A stretch of 64,000 bases of DNA from Paenarthrobacter aurescens (GTDB lineage: Bacteria > Actinomycetota > Actinomycetes > Actinomycetales > Micrococcaceae), in the NCBI RefSeq assembly GCF_025421775.1, contig NZ_JAOEFX010000004.1, forward strand, positions 124,001 to 188,000, given 5' to 3'. Below are positions 26,565-34,810 of the stretch, one piece after another. The notes beneath the pieces were generated by a model. The model did no database searches. It worked only from the letters and a program-made list of their open reading frames with translations, and had not been told where the DNA came from. The translations under genes and the position numbers were made by a program. How positions within the stretch are numbered: position 1 is the stretch's first letter; each line of letters opens with the position of its first letter.

Positions 26565-27407
26565 TTAGATGAGGTCTGTGATGTAGCTGGCCGCTTTGGC
26601 GGCGGCGGCCGGGCGTTCGTCGTGGGTGACGTCCCGGGTTTCGAGTTCCAGGGAGAAGTGACCGGTGTAGCCGGCATCCCGCAACGCTGACAGTCCGGCA
26701 GCGAAGTCGGCGTTGCCGTTGCCGATGCTGAGGTTGATGTTGCCTGGCTCAATTTCCGTGGCAGGCACGGCGTCGCGCAGGTGGACATGCTTGATCCGGT
26801 CAGCGAAGCGGACCACAAAGTCCACGGGGTCGCCGCCGGAGGCAACAATGTGGCTGAAATCCATAACGATTCCGACGTCGGACCCGGCCAGGCGATCAGC
26901 GAGCTGTTGCGCGCGTTCGGTGTTCCAGCACAAGCGGTAGAAGTGCAGGGATTCGGTCCACAGCCCGACCCCGAATTCCGCCGCGCGAACAGAGGCATGG
27001 ATGAGTTGCGCTGCCACGGCGTCGATGTCGCATTCGAGCGTGCTCACTGGTTCGTGGTCGATCGCCCCACACGGGAGGACCAAGGCTTTCGCGCCGGTCT
27101 TGGCCGCAAGGGTGAGCAGCATTTCCAGGTGCCGCTCGCGCGCCACTTGAGCACCGGCGTCGAGCGTTGCGTTCAGGTCCCCGATGTCGCCGTTGACCGA
27201 ACGAACGCGCAGTCCCGAGCTATTGACGACGGCGGCAACCGCCTCCACTGCCTCGGCGTCCAGTACGTAGGGCACATGATCGCAGACGCCCGGGAGCGCA
27301 CCGAGGTCGATTTCCTCGAAGCCGAGGCCGCCCATGGTGTGCAGGGCAGTGGCCAGGTCCTGGTGGCGGAAGCTGATGGACGAGCAGCCCAGTCGTTGAT
27401 GAAACAT
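26565..27407 (-). CDS. Xylose-isomerase-like TIM-barrel sugar isomerase/epimerase
   Basis: 280 aa of the AP-endonuclease-2/xylose-isomerase-like fold: LGCSSISFRHQDLATAL start, GFEEIDLG, WTESLHFYRLCWN with a metal-binding glutamate, MDFSHIVASGGDP with aspartate/histidine, KHVHLRD, and FSLELETRD with the late glutamate. These are the expected metal-site residues. GAGGA stands 9 nt before the ATG. It is the first gene of the minus-strand operon. Possible roles are isomerisation of a free ketose/aldose (apiose-type) or of L-erythrulose 1-phosphate. Confidence 0.85.
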   Translation of the reverse strand: MFHQRLGCSSISFRHQDLATALHTMGGLGFEEIDLGALPGVCDHVPYVLDAEAVEAVAAVVNSSGLRVRSVNGDIGDLNATLDAGAQVARERHLEMLLTLAAKTGAKALVLPCGAIDHEPVSTLECDIDAVAAQLIHASVRAAEFGVGLWTESLHFYRLCWNTERAQQLADRLAGSDVGIVMDFSHIVASGGDPVDFVVRFADRIKHVHLRDAVPATEIEPGNINLSIGNGNADFAAGLSALRDAGYTGHFSLELETRDVTHDERPAAAAKAASYITDLI

Positions 27408-27475
27408 CGTCGTTGATCCTCAAGTTGGGGCCCTCGCCAGAGAGGGACCTTAGTGATGGACACCACGTTAGCTCC

Positions 27476-27570
27476 GTTGACTGTCAACAGTCAACCTTCA
27501 CAGTTGACTGTTGACATTGCTGGTGTCGTCGGTCACAGTTGACGTATTATGTTGACTGTCGACAGTGGGG
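27476..27570. promoter_or_regulatory. Multi-copy operator between the divergent carbohydrate operons
   Basis: GTTGAC occurs at 27476, 27503, 27510, 27538 and 27551, and its complement GTCAAC at 27483 and 27490. The first site (27476-27495) is a perfect inverted repeat with 9-bp arms GTTGACTGT / ACAGTCAAC around CA. The third (27551-27566) has a palindromic ACTGTCGACAGT core. The sites lie between the isomerase start (27407) and the transporter start (27612), so one regulator could control both arms. Confidence 0.85.
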
Positions 27571-27611
27571 TTGCCGAACAAGCGCCGCACTTTTGAAAGG
27601 GAAAGACACAC

Positions 27612-28949
27612 ATGAGCAATGAAGCTCTGACCATGCGTGGTCCGGTTCATGGAACCAAGGAAGCAAAGCGCGTCGCCGTCGGTTCCGGCGTTGGCGCAGT
27701 CATCGAAACCTACGATTTCATCGGTTTCGGCACCGCCGCTGCACTGTACTTCGGTACAGCATTCTTCCCGGGCGCTGACCCGGTGACGGGCACCCTGGCC
27801 TCCTTCGCGACCCTCGGCGTCGGCTTCGCTGCCCGTCCGCTGGGCGGCATCATCGGTGGCCACCTCGGCGACAAGCTCGGCCGCAAACCGGTGCTCGTTG
27901 CCTCGCTCATCCTGATGGGCCTGGCAACCTTCGCCATTGGCCTGCTGCCGACGTACTCGCAGGTTGGACTGCTGGCTCCCGCCCTTCTGGTTCTTGTCCG
28001 CATCATTCAGGGCCTGGCCTTCGGTGCTGAATGGGGCGGTGCCATCCTGATGAGCTACGAGCACGCGCCATGGCGGAAGAAGGGTCAGTTCACGGGCATC
28101 GTGCAGGCCGGATTCCCCGTTGGACTCCTGCTCGCCAACCTCGTCTTCCTCAGCAGCGTAGGCCTCGGCAGCGAATGGGCCTGGCGTGTGCCGTTCCTCG
28201 CCAGCATCGTCCTGGTGGCTGTTGGCTTGATCATCCGCTCCAAGGTTCCCGAGTCCCCGGTGTTTGAGGACGTCAAGGCCAAGGGCGACATCGTGAAGTC
28301 CCCCATCGTCGAGGTCATCAAGACCGACTGGCGCAACATCGTCCGGGGCATCGGCCTCCGCATCGCAGAAACTGCCGGTTACGCCGTGTCTGTGACCTAC
28401 ATGATTTCCTACCTGCACACCAATAACCTGGCAGACAAGACGGAAACCTTGGTGGCTCTCTGCATCGCGGCCGGAATCGGTATCTTCGCCACCTACTACT
28501 GGGGAAAGCTGACGGATAAGGTTGGCCGCCGTCCTGTCTACATCTGGTCCACTGCCTTCGCGGTGGTCTTCGGAATCCCGATGTTCATGCTGGTCAACAC
28601 CGGCGTCTTCCTGCTGATCATCGCCACGATCGTCATCGCCTACGCTGTCTGCCAGAACTCCCTGGCCGGCGCCCAGGGCGCGTGGTTCCCGGAACTCTTC
28701 CAAGCCAAGACCCGATCCTCAGGCGCTTCCTTGTCCTACCAGATCTCCGCCATGGTCTCCGGCTTCACGCCCTTCATCACTACCCTGCTGTTCGTCAGCA
28801 TGGGCTGGATGGGTCCGGCACTGCTGTTCAGCATCTACGCAGCCATCGGCCTGTGGGCAGCGCTGATCACCAAGGAAACCTGGGGCAAGCGTGAGCGTGA
28901 GCTCGCCGAAGAAGCCGCCAGCAAAACTCCCCAGACGGTAAACGCCTAA
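27612..28949 (+). CDS. MHS family (major facilitator) transporter
   Basis: 445 aa with 12 hydrophobic segments. The start GSGVGAVIETYDFIGFGTAA and the loop GHLGDKLGRKPVLV are typical of the metabolite:proton symporter branch of the major facilitator superfamily; a second such loop is TDKVGRRPVYIW in the middle. Likely imports the substrate of this locus into the cytoplasm with protons. First gene of the plus-strand arm; the operator array ends about 40 bp upstream of its ATG. Confidence 0.9.
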   Translation: MSNEALTMRGPVHGTKEAKRVAVGSGVGAVIETYDFIGFGTAAALYFGTAFFPGADPVTGTLASFATLGVGFAARPLGGIIGGHLGDKLGRKPVLVASLILMGLATFAIGLLPTYSQVGLLAPALLVLVRIIQGLAFGAEWGGAILMSYEHAPWRKKGQFTGIVQAGFPVGLLLANLVFLSSVGLGSEWAWRVPFLASIVLVAVGLIIRSKVPESPVFEDVKAKGDIVKSPIVEVIKTDWRNIVRGIGLRIAETAGYAVSVTYMISYLHTNNLADKTETLVALCIAAGIGIFATYYWGKLTDKVGRRPVYIWSTAFAVVFGIPMFMLVNTGVFLLIIATIVIAYAVCQNSLAGAQGAWFPELFQAKTRSSGASLSYQISAMVSGFTPFITTLLFVSMGWMGPALLFSIYAAIGLWAALITKETWGKRERELAEEAASKTPQTVNA

Positions 28950-29012
28950 AGCACCCCTCGACGTCGGACGCGTTCTCCCCATCGGTACGCGCCCGACTCC
29001 GGAAGGAAACCA

Positions 29013-29909
29013 GTGACTCTCTCATCAGTTGAAACGACCCCGGTCGTGGCAGCCCCCAAACCCGAGCGCGTGGACCGCATCCGCGCCGCCGCCTACCGCA
29101 TCCGCGACCACGCCCTGACCATGGGCGAGGTCCAAGGCCAGGGCTACGTTGGACAGGCGCTCGGAGCCGCCGACATGCTGGCCGCCGTCTACGCCGATCA
29201 GCTCACGTACCGCGCCGAAGACCCGCACTGGGAGGGACGCGACCGCTTCCTGCTCTCTACCGGGCACTACGCAATCGGGCACTACGCGGCGTTGGCCGAA
29301 GCCGGGATCGTTCCGGTGGCCGAACTCGAAACGTACGGCTCCGACGATTCCCGCCTCCCAATGTCCGGAATGTCCACGTACACCCCGGGCATGGAAATCT
29401 CCGGCGGTTCGCTGGGCCACGGCCTGACCATTGCCGTCGGCATGGCTTTGGGCTTACGTCTTCAGGGCTCCGCTTCCCGCGTGATCAACTTCCTCTCCGA
29501 CGGCGAACTCGATGAAGGTTCCACCTGGGAGGCTGCCATGGGTGCGCACCATCACCAGCTGGGCAACCTGACGGCCCTGGTGGACATCAACGCCCTCCAG
29601 GCCGACGGCGCCACCGACACCGTGCTCCGCACCGAACCAGTCACCGAAAAGTGGGAATCGTTCGGTTGGTACACGCAGCGCGTGGACGGGAACGACGTCG
29701 GTGCGCTGCTGGCAGCGTTCGACAACATCGCCGCCGTTGCGGCGCCAGTCGGGCGGCCGTCGGTGATCCTCTGCGACACCAAGGTGGGGCGCGGCGTGCC
29801 GCTGCTGGAAAACCGCGAGAAAGCCCACTTCATGCGCATCGAAGAAAACGAGTGGCAGATCTGCCGCGAACAGCTGACCGCAGGATACGAAGGGACGGCC
29901 TCAGCATGA
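29013..29909 (+). CDS. Transketolase-type subunit A (N-terminal, TPP-binding half)
   Basis: 298 aa with GTG start at 29013 preceded by GGAAGGA. It covers only the first transketolase domain: LSTGHYAIGHYAAL, GMEISGGSLGHGLTIAVGMA and the thiamine diphosphate/metal motif SDGELDEGSTWEAAMGAHHH ending in ALVDIN. It lacks the pyrimidine-binding and C-terminal domains, which are supplied by the next gene. ATGA overlap with that gene favours equal synthesis. Such split enzymes include apulose-4-phosphate transketolase (AptA/AptB) and other pathway-dedicated transketolases. Confidence 0.9.
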   Translation: MTLSSVETTPVVAAPKPERVDRIRAAAYRIRDHALTMGEVQGQGYVGQALGAADMLAAVYADQLTYRAEDPHWEGRDRFLLSTGHYAIGHYAALAEAGIVPVAELETYGSDDSRLPMSGMSTYTPGMEISGGSLGHGLTIAVGMALGLRLQGSASRVINFLSDGELDEGSTWEAAMGAHHHQLGNLTALVDINALQADGATDTVLRTEPVTEKWESFGWYTQRVDGNDVGALLAAFDNIAAVAAPVGRPSVILCDTKVGRGVPLLENREKAHFMRIEENEWQICREQLTAGYEGTASA

Positions 29910-30901
29910 GCACAGTGACCACCAAACCGAAGCTCAAGACGTCCGCCATGATCGCGTCCTTCGCCGATCCAGGCCAGAAGACCACCCCGGCTCCCTTTGG
30001 GCACGCTCTGGTCAAGGCCGCTGAGGCTGATTCCCGCATTGTTGGCCTCACGGCAGACCTGGGTAAGTACACCGACATGCATATCTTCGCGAAGGCTTTC
30101 CCGGAGCGCTTTTTCCAGATGGGCATGGCCGAACAGCTCCTCTTCGGCGCCGCTGCCGGCATGGCCGAAACCGGACTGATCCCGTTCGCTTCCACCTACT
30201 CGGTGTTCGCGGCACGGCGTGCGTATGACTTCCTGTGCCTGGACATCGCCGAGCCGAACCTGAACGTCAATATCGTCGGCGGGCTCCCCGGCCTGACCAC
30301 CGGTTACGGACCCAGCCACCAGGCCACCGAGGACATGGCGATCTTCCGCGGCATGCCCAACCTGACCATCGTGGATCCCTGCGACTCCGTGGACATCGAA
30401 CAGGCCGTTCCCCAGCTTGCTGCCTCGGACGGTCCCACGTACCTGCGCTTGCTGCGCGGCAACGTGCCTACAGTCCTGGATGAGTACGACTATAAGTTCG
30501 AGCTCGGCAAGGCGAAGGTCTTGCGCGGCGGCAACGACGTCGTATTCGTTTCGTCCGGCCTGATGACCATGCGTGCGCTGCAGGCAGCAGACGCCCTGGC
30601 GAAGCACAACGTGGATGTCGCCGTGGTGCACACGCCCACCATCAAGCCGTTCGACTCGGCCACCGTACTGGCAGAGCTGAACACCGACCGGCTGGCCGTC
30701 ACACTGGAGAACCACACCGTTGTTGGCGGTCTGTTCGAAACCGTTGCATCCGCCGTCGTCACCGCCGGTTTGGGCAAGCGGGTGGTTCCCATCGCGCTTC
30801 CGGACCAATTCCTCGACGCCGGTGCGCTGCCAACGCTGCACGAACGCTACGGACTGTCCGTGGACCGGATCGTGGCGAAGGTGCTGGCGGAACTCGGCTG
30901 A
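29906..30901 (+). CDS. Transketolase-type subunit B (C-terminal half)
   Basis: 331 aa from ATG 29906, overlapping the preceding stop. It has the pyrimidine-binding domain (FGHALVKAAEADSRIVGLTA, GMAEQLLFGAAAGMAETG with the TPP-activating glutamate, GPSHQATED) and the C-terminal domain (VFVSSGLMTMRALQAADALA, LENHTVVGGL). With subunit A it forms a complete transketolase moving two-carbon units. In this locus it would consume erythrose 4-phosphate or a branched ketose phosphate. Confidence 0.9.
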   Translation: MSTVTTKPKLKTSAMIASFADPGQKTTPAPFGHALVKAAEADSRIVGLTADLGKYTDMHIFAKAFPERFFQMGMAEQLLFGAAAGMAETGLIPFASTYSVFAARRAYDFLCLDIAEPNLNVNIVGGLPGLTTGYGPSHQATEDMAIFRGMPNLTIVDPCDSVDIEQAVPQLAASDGPTYLRLLRGNVPTVLDEYDYKFELGKAKVLRGGNDVVFVSSGLMTMRALQAADALAKHNVDVAVVHTPTIKPFDSATVLAELNTDRLAVTLENHTVVGGLFETVASAVVTAGLGKRVVPIALPDQFLDAGALPTLHERYGLSVDRIVAKVLAELG

Positions 30902-30970
30902 GTTTCTTGTTTTCCGGTGGGTGTGCGGGACGGGACATGACTGCCGGTCCCGCACTCCTGCCCGTAGTAT

Positions 30971-31000
30971 CGACAGTTAACAACGGACTGTTAGCAGTTG
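30971..31000 (+). promoter_or_regulatory. Operator-like repeats upstream of GntR gene
   Basis: ACAGTTAAC and ACTGTTAGC lie close together, with an inverted pair TAACA / TGTTA (30978-30982, 30989-30993) 6 bp apart. They resemble diverged copies of the GTTGACTGT half-sites at 27476-27566, 23 bp before the GntR start, which would fit autoregulation. Confidence 0.5.
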
Positions 31001-31022
31001 CCCATAGAACCGAGGACACACC

Positions 31023-31679
31023 ATGGCCGCCACCGCATCCCTGCTGGGACTTGAGAAGAAGAGCCTGCGCGAACAGGCGCTCGCAGCACTGCGGACCGCC
31101 ATCACCAGTGGTGAGCTTGAGCCTGGGCGGCACTTGGTCGAAACCGAGCTCTCCGAGATGCTGCAGATCAGCCGGGGCACACTCCGCGAAGCCCTGCGCC
31201 AGCTGGAACAGGAAGGCCTGATCTCCGCTGGAGCCCGCGGCAGGATGTCCGTGCGGCACCTGGACGTCAAGGAAATCCGCGACATCTTCTCCGTCCGAGG
31301 TGTCCTGGAATCGTTGGCGGCCCGGACCCTCAGTGACATGCCGGATAAGGAAGCCGCGCTCGCAGAGCTGCGTGCCGCCGTCGACACTATGGAAAAGGCC
31401 GCGAAATCGTCGCTGGAGGAGAGGATTGAATCCGACCTTGAGTTCCACCGCACGCTCTGCCGCCTGTCCGGAAACGAAACGCTGCTGCACTCGTGGGAAT
31501 CCCTGGAGGGCTCCATCCGGATGTCCATCATGTTCGCCGGGTTGGAACGCGCTACGCGGAACATGAGTGTCGGGAGGCATCACGACATTGTCGCTGCCAT
31601 TGAGACGGGGAATGCGGCCAAGGCGCGCGAGACGATCATCGCGCACATGGATGGCGCGGCGGAGAATTTGGTGGGCTAG
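31023..31679 (+). CDS. GntR family regulator (FCD/FadR subfamily)
   Basis: 218 aa. N-terminal winged helix (about 12-75: LREQALAALRTAITSGELEPG followed by LSEMLQISRGTLREALRQLE) and an all-helical FCD ligand domain (about 85-215) with DLEFHRTLC and the late RHHDIVAAIETGNA segment carrying metal-binding histidines. It closes the carbohydrate locus and is its most likely regulator; sugar acids or sugar phosphates are common effectors of this subfamily. Confidence 0.92.
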   Translation: MAATASLLGLEKKSLREQALAALRTAITSGELEPGRHLVETELSEMLQISRGTLREALRQLEQEGLISAGARGRMSVRHLDVKEIRDIFSVRGVLESLAARTLSDMPDKEAALAELRAAVDTMEKAAKSSLEERIESDLEFHRTLCRLSGNETLLHSWESLEGSIRMSIMFAGLERATRNMSVGRHHDIVAAIETGNAAKARETIIAHMDGAAENLVG

Positions 31680-31692
31680 CTGGCCCGGGGTG

Positions 31693-33036
31693 TTAGTTGC
31701 CTTCGGCCAGCGGCAGGGTAAAGCTGAAGTGTGCCCCTCGTGGGCTCGGATGCGCTTTCGCCGTGCCGTTGTGGGCGACGGCCACGTTGTGCACCACGGC
31801 GAGTCCCACACCTGACCCGGCGACGCTTCGCGCGCTGGTGGAACGGTAGAACCGGTCAAAGACATGGTCCAGATCCTCCGGAGGGATACCCGGTCCTGTA
31901 TCCCGCACATCGAGGGTGACCGCGCCCTGTGAAACGCTCAGGGTCACCCGGACCTGGCCCGGCTCGGGCGTGAATTTGCCGGCGTTGTCCAGTAAGTTCG
32001 CGATGGCGCGGGCCAGCCTGACGCGTTCCCCTGTCACCAGGAGAGGGCCGCCGGGTCCTTCCAGAGACCACGCGACCCCTGGGTACCGGCGTTCGGCGTT
32101 GTCCATGCAGAAGAGAACAAGTTCGTGGAGGTCCATTTCCTCGACGAAGGAAGGGGCCTCTTCGTGCCGGGCCAGGTCGATCAGGTCCTCGATGAGGGAC
32201 TGCATCGCTATCAGTTCGTGCTCCAGAGCTCCAGTGATGCGCTCTTTGCTGCCCTGCGACAGTTCGGGGTTTCTGAGCATGGCTGCATTGGTCCGCAGCG
32301 AGGTCAGGGGAGTCCGCAGTTCGTGGGAGGCGTCGGCTATCAGCTGTTCCTGCTGGCGGCGGGATTCCTCCAATTCACTCAGCATCGTATTGAACGCGCT
32401 GCCGAGCCTGTTGGTCTCGGTGGTTTTGCTTCGAGGGATCCTGATGTCAGTGTTCCCGGTTTGGGCAATACTCTCGGCTACTGCTGTGAGCCGATCTACC
32501 GGCCGAAGTCCGCGCCTGGCGGCTACGTAGGCAGTGCCGGCGGCCACCACCAGGGCGCCCAGCACTGTCGCCGTCAGCAGCCAACCGAGTCGCTCGAAGG
32601 ACGCCAGAACCCTGTCGTCCCGAACACCCACTACCAAAGCACGCTGATTCGGTAATGGCCTGACGTACACGCGGATGGGATCGTCGCCGATGGCCGCTTC
32701 CGTGAAGAACGCCGGGCTTTGGCCGGATGCCACTTCCCGCATCTGACCGGTGATGGGCAATGCCGGCCCGGCGCCGGAGTCCGGGTCCTCGCTGGGGGTT
32801 GGCGCCACTACCTGCGCGCAGGCCGGCGATCGGACCCAGGTGCACTGCGAAAACCCTTGCCAATTGGGATCGGTCTGGATCAGTTGGATGATGCGATCCG
32901 ATTCGCGCCTTAGGGAAAGATCCTCGTTCTTGCGCAGTTCATGACCGACGAAGACATACACCAGTACTGCGAACACTGAAACAGTGAGGGTGATGGCCGC
33001 TGCGATGACCAAGGTCATCCGCAGGCGCAGCGTCAC
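31693..33036 (-). CDS. Two-component sensor histidine kinase
   Basis: 447 aa from GTG 33036, which overlaps the response-regulator stop (GTGA). Two membrane helices (about 7-31 and 151-173) bracket an extracellular sensor loop of about 120 residues with two cysteines (QCTWVRSPAC). A HAMP segment follows (about 174-228), then the phospho-acceptor in ADASHELRTPLTSL (H238), and an ATPase domain with the N-box, DTGPGIP and GVGLAV. Partner of the adjacent OmpR-type regulator. The signal is unknown. Confidence 0.93.
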   Translation of the reverse strand: MTLRLRMTLVIAAAITLTVSVFAVLVYVFVGHELRKNEDLSLRRESDRIIQLIQTDPNWQGFSQCTWVRSPACAQVVAPTPSEDPDSGAGPALPITGQMREVASGQSPAFFTEAAIGDDPIRVYVRPLPNQRALVVGVRDDRVLASFERLGWLLTATVLGALVVAAGTAYVAARRGLRPVDRLTAVAESIAQTGNTDIRIPRSKTTETNRLGSAFNTMLSELEESRRQQEQLIADASHELRTPLTSLRTNAAMLRNPELSQGSKERITGALEHELIAMQSLIEDLIDLARHEEAPSFVEEMDLHELVLFCMDNAERRYPGVAWSLEGPGGPLLVTGERVRLARAIANLLDNAGKFTPEPGQVRVTLSVSQGAVTLDVRDTGPGIPPEDLDHVFDRFYRSTSARSVAGSGVGLAVVHNVAVAHNGTAKAHPSPRGAHFSFTLPLAEGN

Positions 33037-33716
33037 GATGCCGCCAGCCTGTATCCGACGCCCCGAACGGTCTGGATGATCCGTGCCTCGCCCTCGGCTT
33101 CGAGTTTTCGGCGCAGGTAGCTGATGTAGACCTCCAGTGAATTGGAGGCCGGTGTCATGGCATATCCCCACACGGCGTCGCTGATCTGGCCCCGGCTGAG
33201 TACTTGTTCCGGTTTTTCCGCGAGGATGCAAAGGATGGCGTATTCGGTGCTGCTGAGGTCAATCCAGCGTCCGTTTTGCCTCACGGCATGGGCCTCGGGG
33301 ACCAGTTCCACATCGTGGTAAACGGTGGGGCTGGCAGGAGGGTGGGTTGTCCGGCGGGCCATGGCCCTCAACCGTGCCAGCAGCTCATCGGGTTCAAAGG
33401 GCTTGGAGAGGTAGTCATCCGCTCCTGCGTCCAACCCCGCAACGCAGTCAGCCACATCGCTGCGGGCCGTGAGCAGGAGGATGGGAACGGTGTTGCCGGC
33501 GGTGCGGAGCATTCGGCAGAGGCCGAGTCCGTCCATCAGCGGCATCAAAACGTCCGCCACCAGCAGGTCCGGAGATGTTGCGGCGACCCTTTCGAGTGCC
33601 TCCCGGCCGTCAGCTGCCGTTTCAACCTGGTAACCGGCCGCTTCAAGCAGGGACGGCAGGGAGCTCCTGATGTCCGGATCGTCGTCGACGACCAGGACTG
33701 TTATGGGCTCCGTCAT
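33033..33716 (-). CDS. OmpR family response regulator
   Basis: 227 aa from ATG 33716 (an in-frame ATG at 33728 is also possible). The receiver domain has the acidic pair DDD (11-13), phospho-acceptor D55 in LLVADVLMPL and lysine in LSKPF. The C-terminal winged helix includes SSTEYAILCILAEKPEQVLS and the SLEVYISYLRRKLE recognition region. First gene of the two-gene operon with the sensor kinase. Confidence 0.94.
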   Translation of the reverse strand: MTEPITVLVVDDDPDIRSSLPSLLEAAGYQVETAADGREALERVAATSPDLLVADVLMPLMDGLGLCRMLRTAGNTVPILLLTARSDVADCVAGLDAGADDYLSKPFEPDELLARLRAMARRTTHPPASPTVYHDVELVPEAHAVRQNGRWIDLSSTEYAILCILAEKPEQVLSRGQISDAVWGYAMTPASNSLEVYISYLRRKLEAEGEARIIQTVRGVGYRLAAS

Positions 33717-33778
33717 GGCCACCAGCATAGTTTGCGGGGCTTCAGAATCCTTTAAGTTCCTTTCTGAACCATGGGGCT

Positions 33779-34810
33779 ATGGACAAGGACATCGGAACCA
33801 CTTACGCAACCGCCACGCAGCGCGGGCTGTTTGAGGCCCGGCGGCGTCGTCCACGGGCCAGGGACTGGGTGGTGGGCCTCTTCGCGGGACTACTGATGGC
33901 ACTGCTCTTCGGCCACGGACTGGTGCCGGAGGCTCGCGGGATGGCCCTCGCCATCGAGAGCTTCCTGCCCTGGTTGGGGATGGTCATAGCGGCCCTGCTG
34001 ATCGTGGCGTTGCTCTCGAAAGCCTGGGTCGGAGCTCTCCCAGCGGCGGCCGCACTCATTTCGTGGTGCGTGGTCTTTCTACCAGTCATGGCGACGGGCA
34101 TCGCGCCGGCTTCCGATGCAGGTGCCTCGGAGGAGGCCGCCGGCGGCTGGAGCGTTGTCACACAGAACCTCCGGGCAGGAAATCCGCATGCCTCCGAGGC
34201 CGTAGAGAAGCTGATCACGTCAGGTGCCGACGTCGTGGTCCTTCAGGAGCTCTCCGGGCCCACCCTGGAACAAATATCTCCGCTGATGGATGGGACGTTC
34301 GCGTACCGGCAGGTTGCGGGGACGGTGGGGGTATGGAGCCGGTTTCCGCTGAGCCAGGGGAGGCCCCTTGCTTTGGGGCTCGGCTGGTCACGCGCACTGA
34401 GCATGGAGGTGGAATCGCCGGACGGTCCCGTTCAGCTCTATGCCGTACATCTGCCGTCGGTCCGACCCGGCGAAGTAGGCAGCAGGAACAGCGGGCTTGC
34501 CAAGCTCAGCAGGATGGTGGAGGCGGATCCGTCGCAACGGATGTTGGTGGTGGGGGACTTTAATGCGGCCAACACCGACCGCGCCTTCGCCCCATTGCAA
34601 GCAATACTCGACGACGCCCGGGCTGGCTTTGGGTTCACCTGGCCGGCCGGCTTACCTGCCACCAGGCCGGACCACATCCTGTTCCGCGGGTTTACCCTTT
34701 CTGGTGCGTCCGTTATCAGGTCTCCGGGCACCGACCATCTCGCCACGATGGCATGGCTGCAGCCGGGGGCAGCGCGTCCCACCGTGAGTCTTAACGCCGG
34801 TTCCCTTTAG
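33779..34810 (+). CDS. Membrane endonuclease/exonuclease/phosphatase family protein
   Basis: 343 aa. Three hydrophobic helices (about 28-105) precede a catalytic domain: VVTQNLRAGN (metal-site asparagine), DVVVLQELSGP (glutamate), YAVHLPSV (histidine), VVGDFNAAN and PDHILFRG with a late GTDHL. This is the complete EEP fold facing outside the cell. Substrate unknown (phosphodiester or lipid head group). It is divergent from the two-component operon, which may regulate it. Confidence 0.87.
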   Translation: MDKDIGTTYATATQRGLFEARRRRPRARDWVVGLFAGLLMALLFGHGLVPEARGMALAIESFLPWLGMVIAALLIVALLSKAWVGALPAAAALISWCVVFLPVMATGIAPASDAGASEEAAGGWSVVTQNLRAGNPHASEAVEKLITSGADVVVLQELSGPTLEQISPLMDGTFAYRQVAGTVGVWSRFPLSQGRPLALGLGWSRALSMEVESPDGPVQLYAVHLPSVRPGEVGSRNSGLAKLSRMVEADPSQRMLVVGDFNAANTDRAFAPLQAILDDARAGFGFTWPAGLPATRPDHILFRGFTLSGASVIRSPGTDHLATMAWLQPGAARPTVSLNAGSL

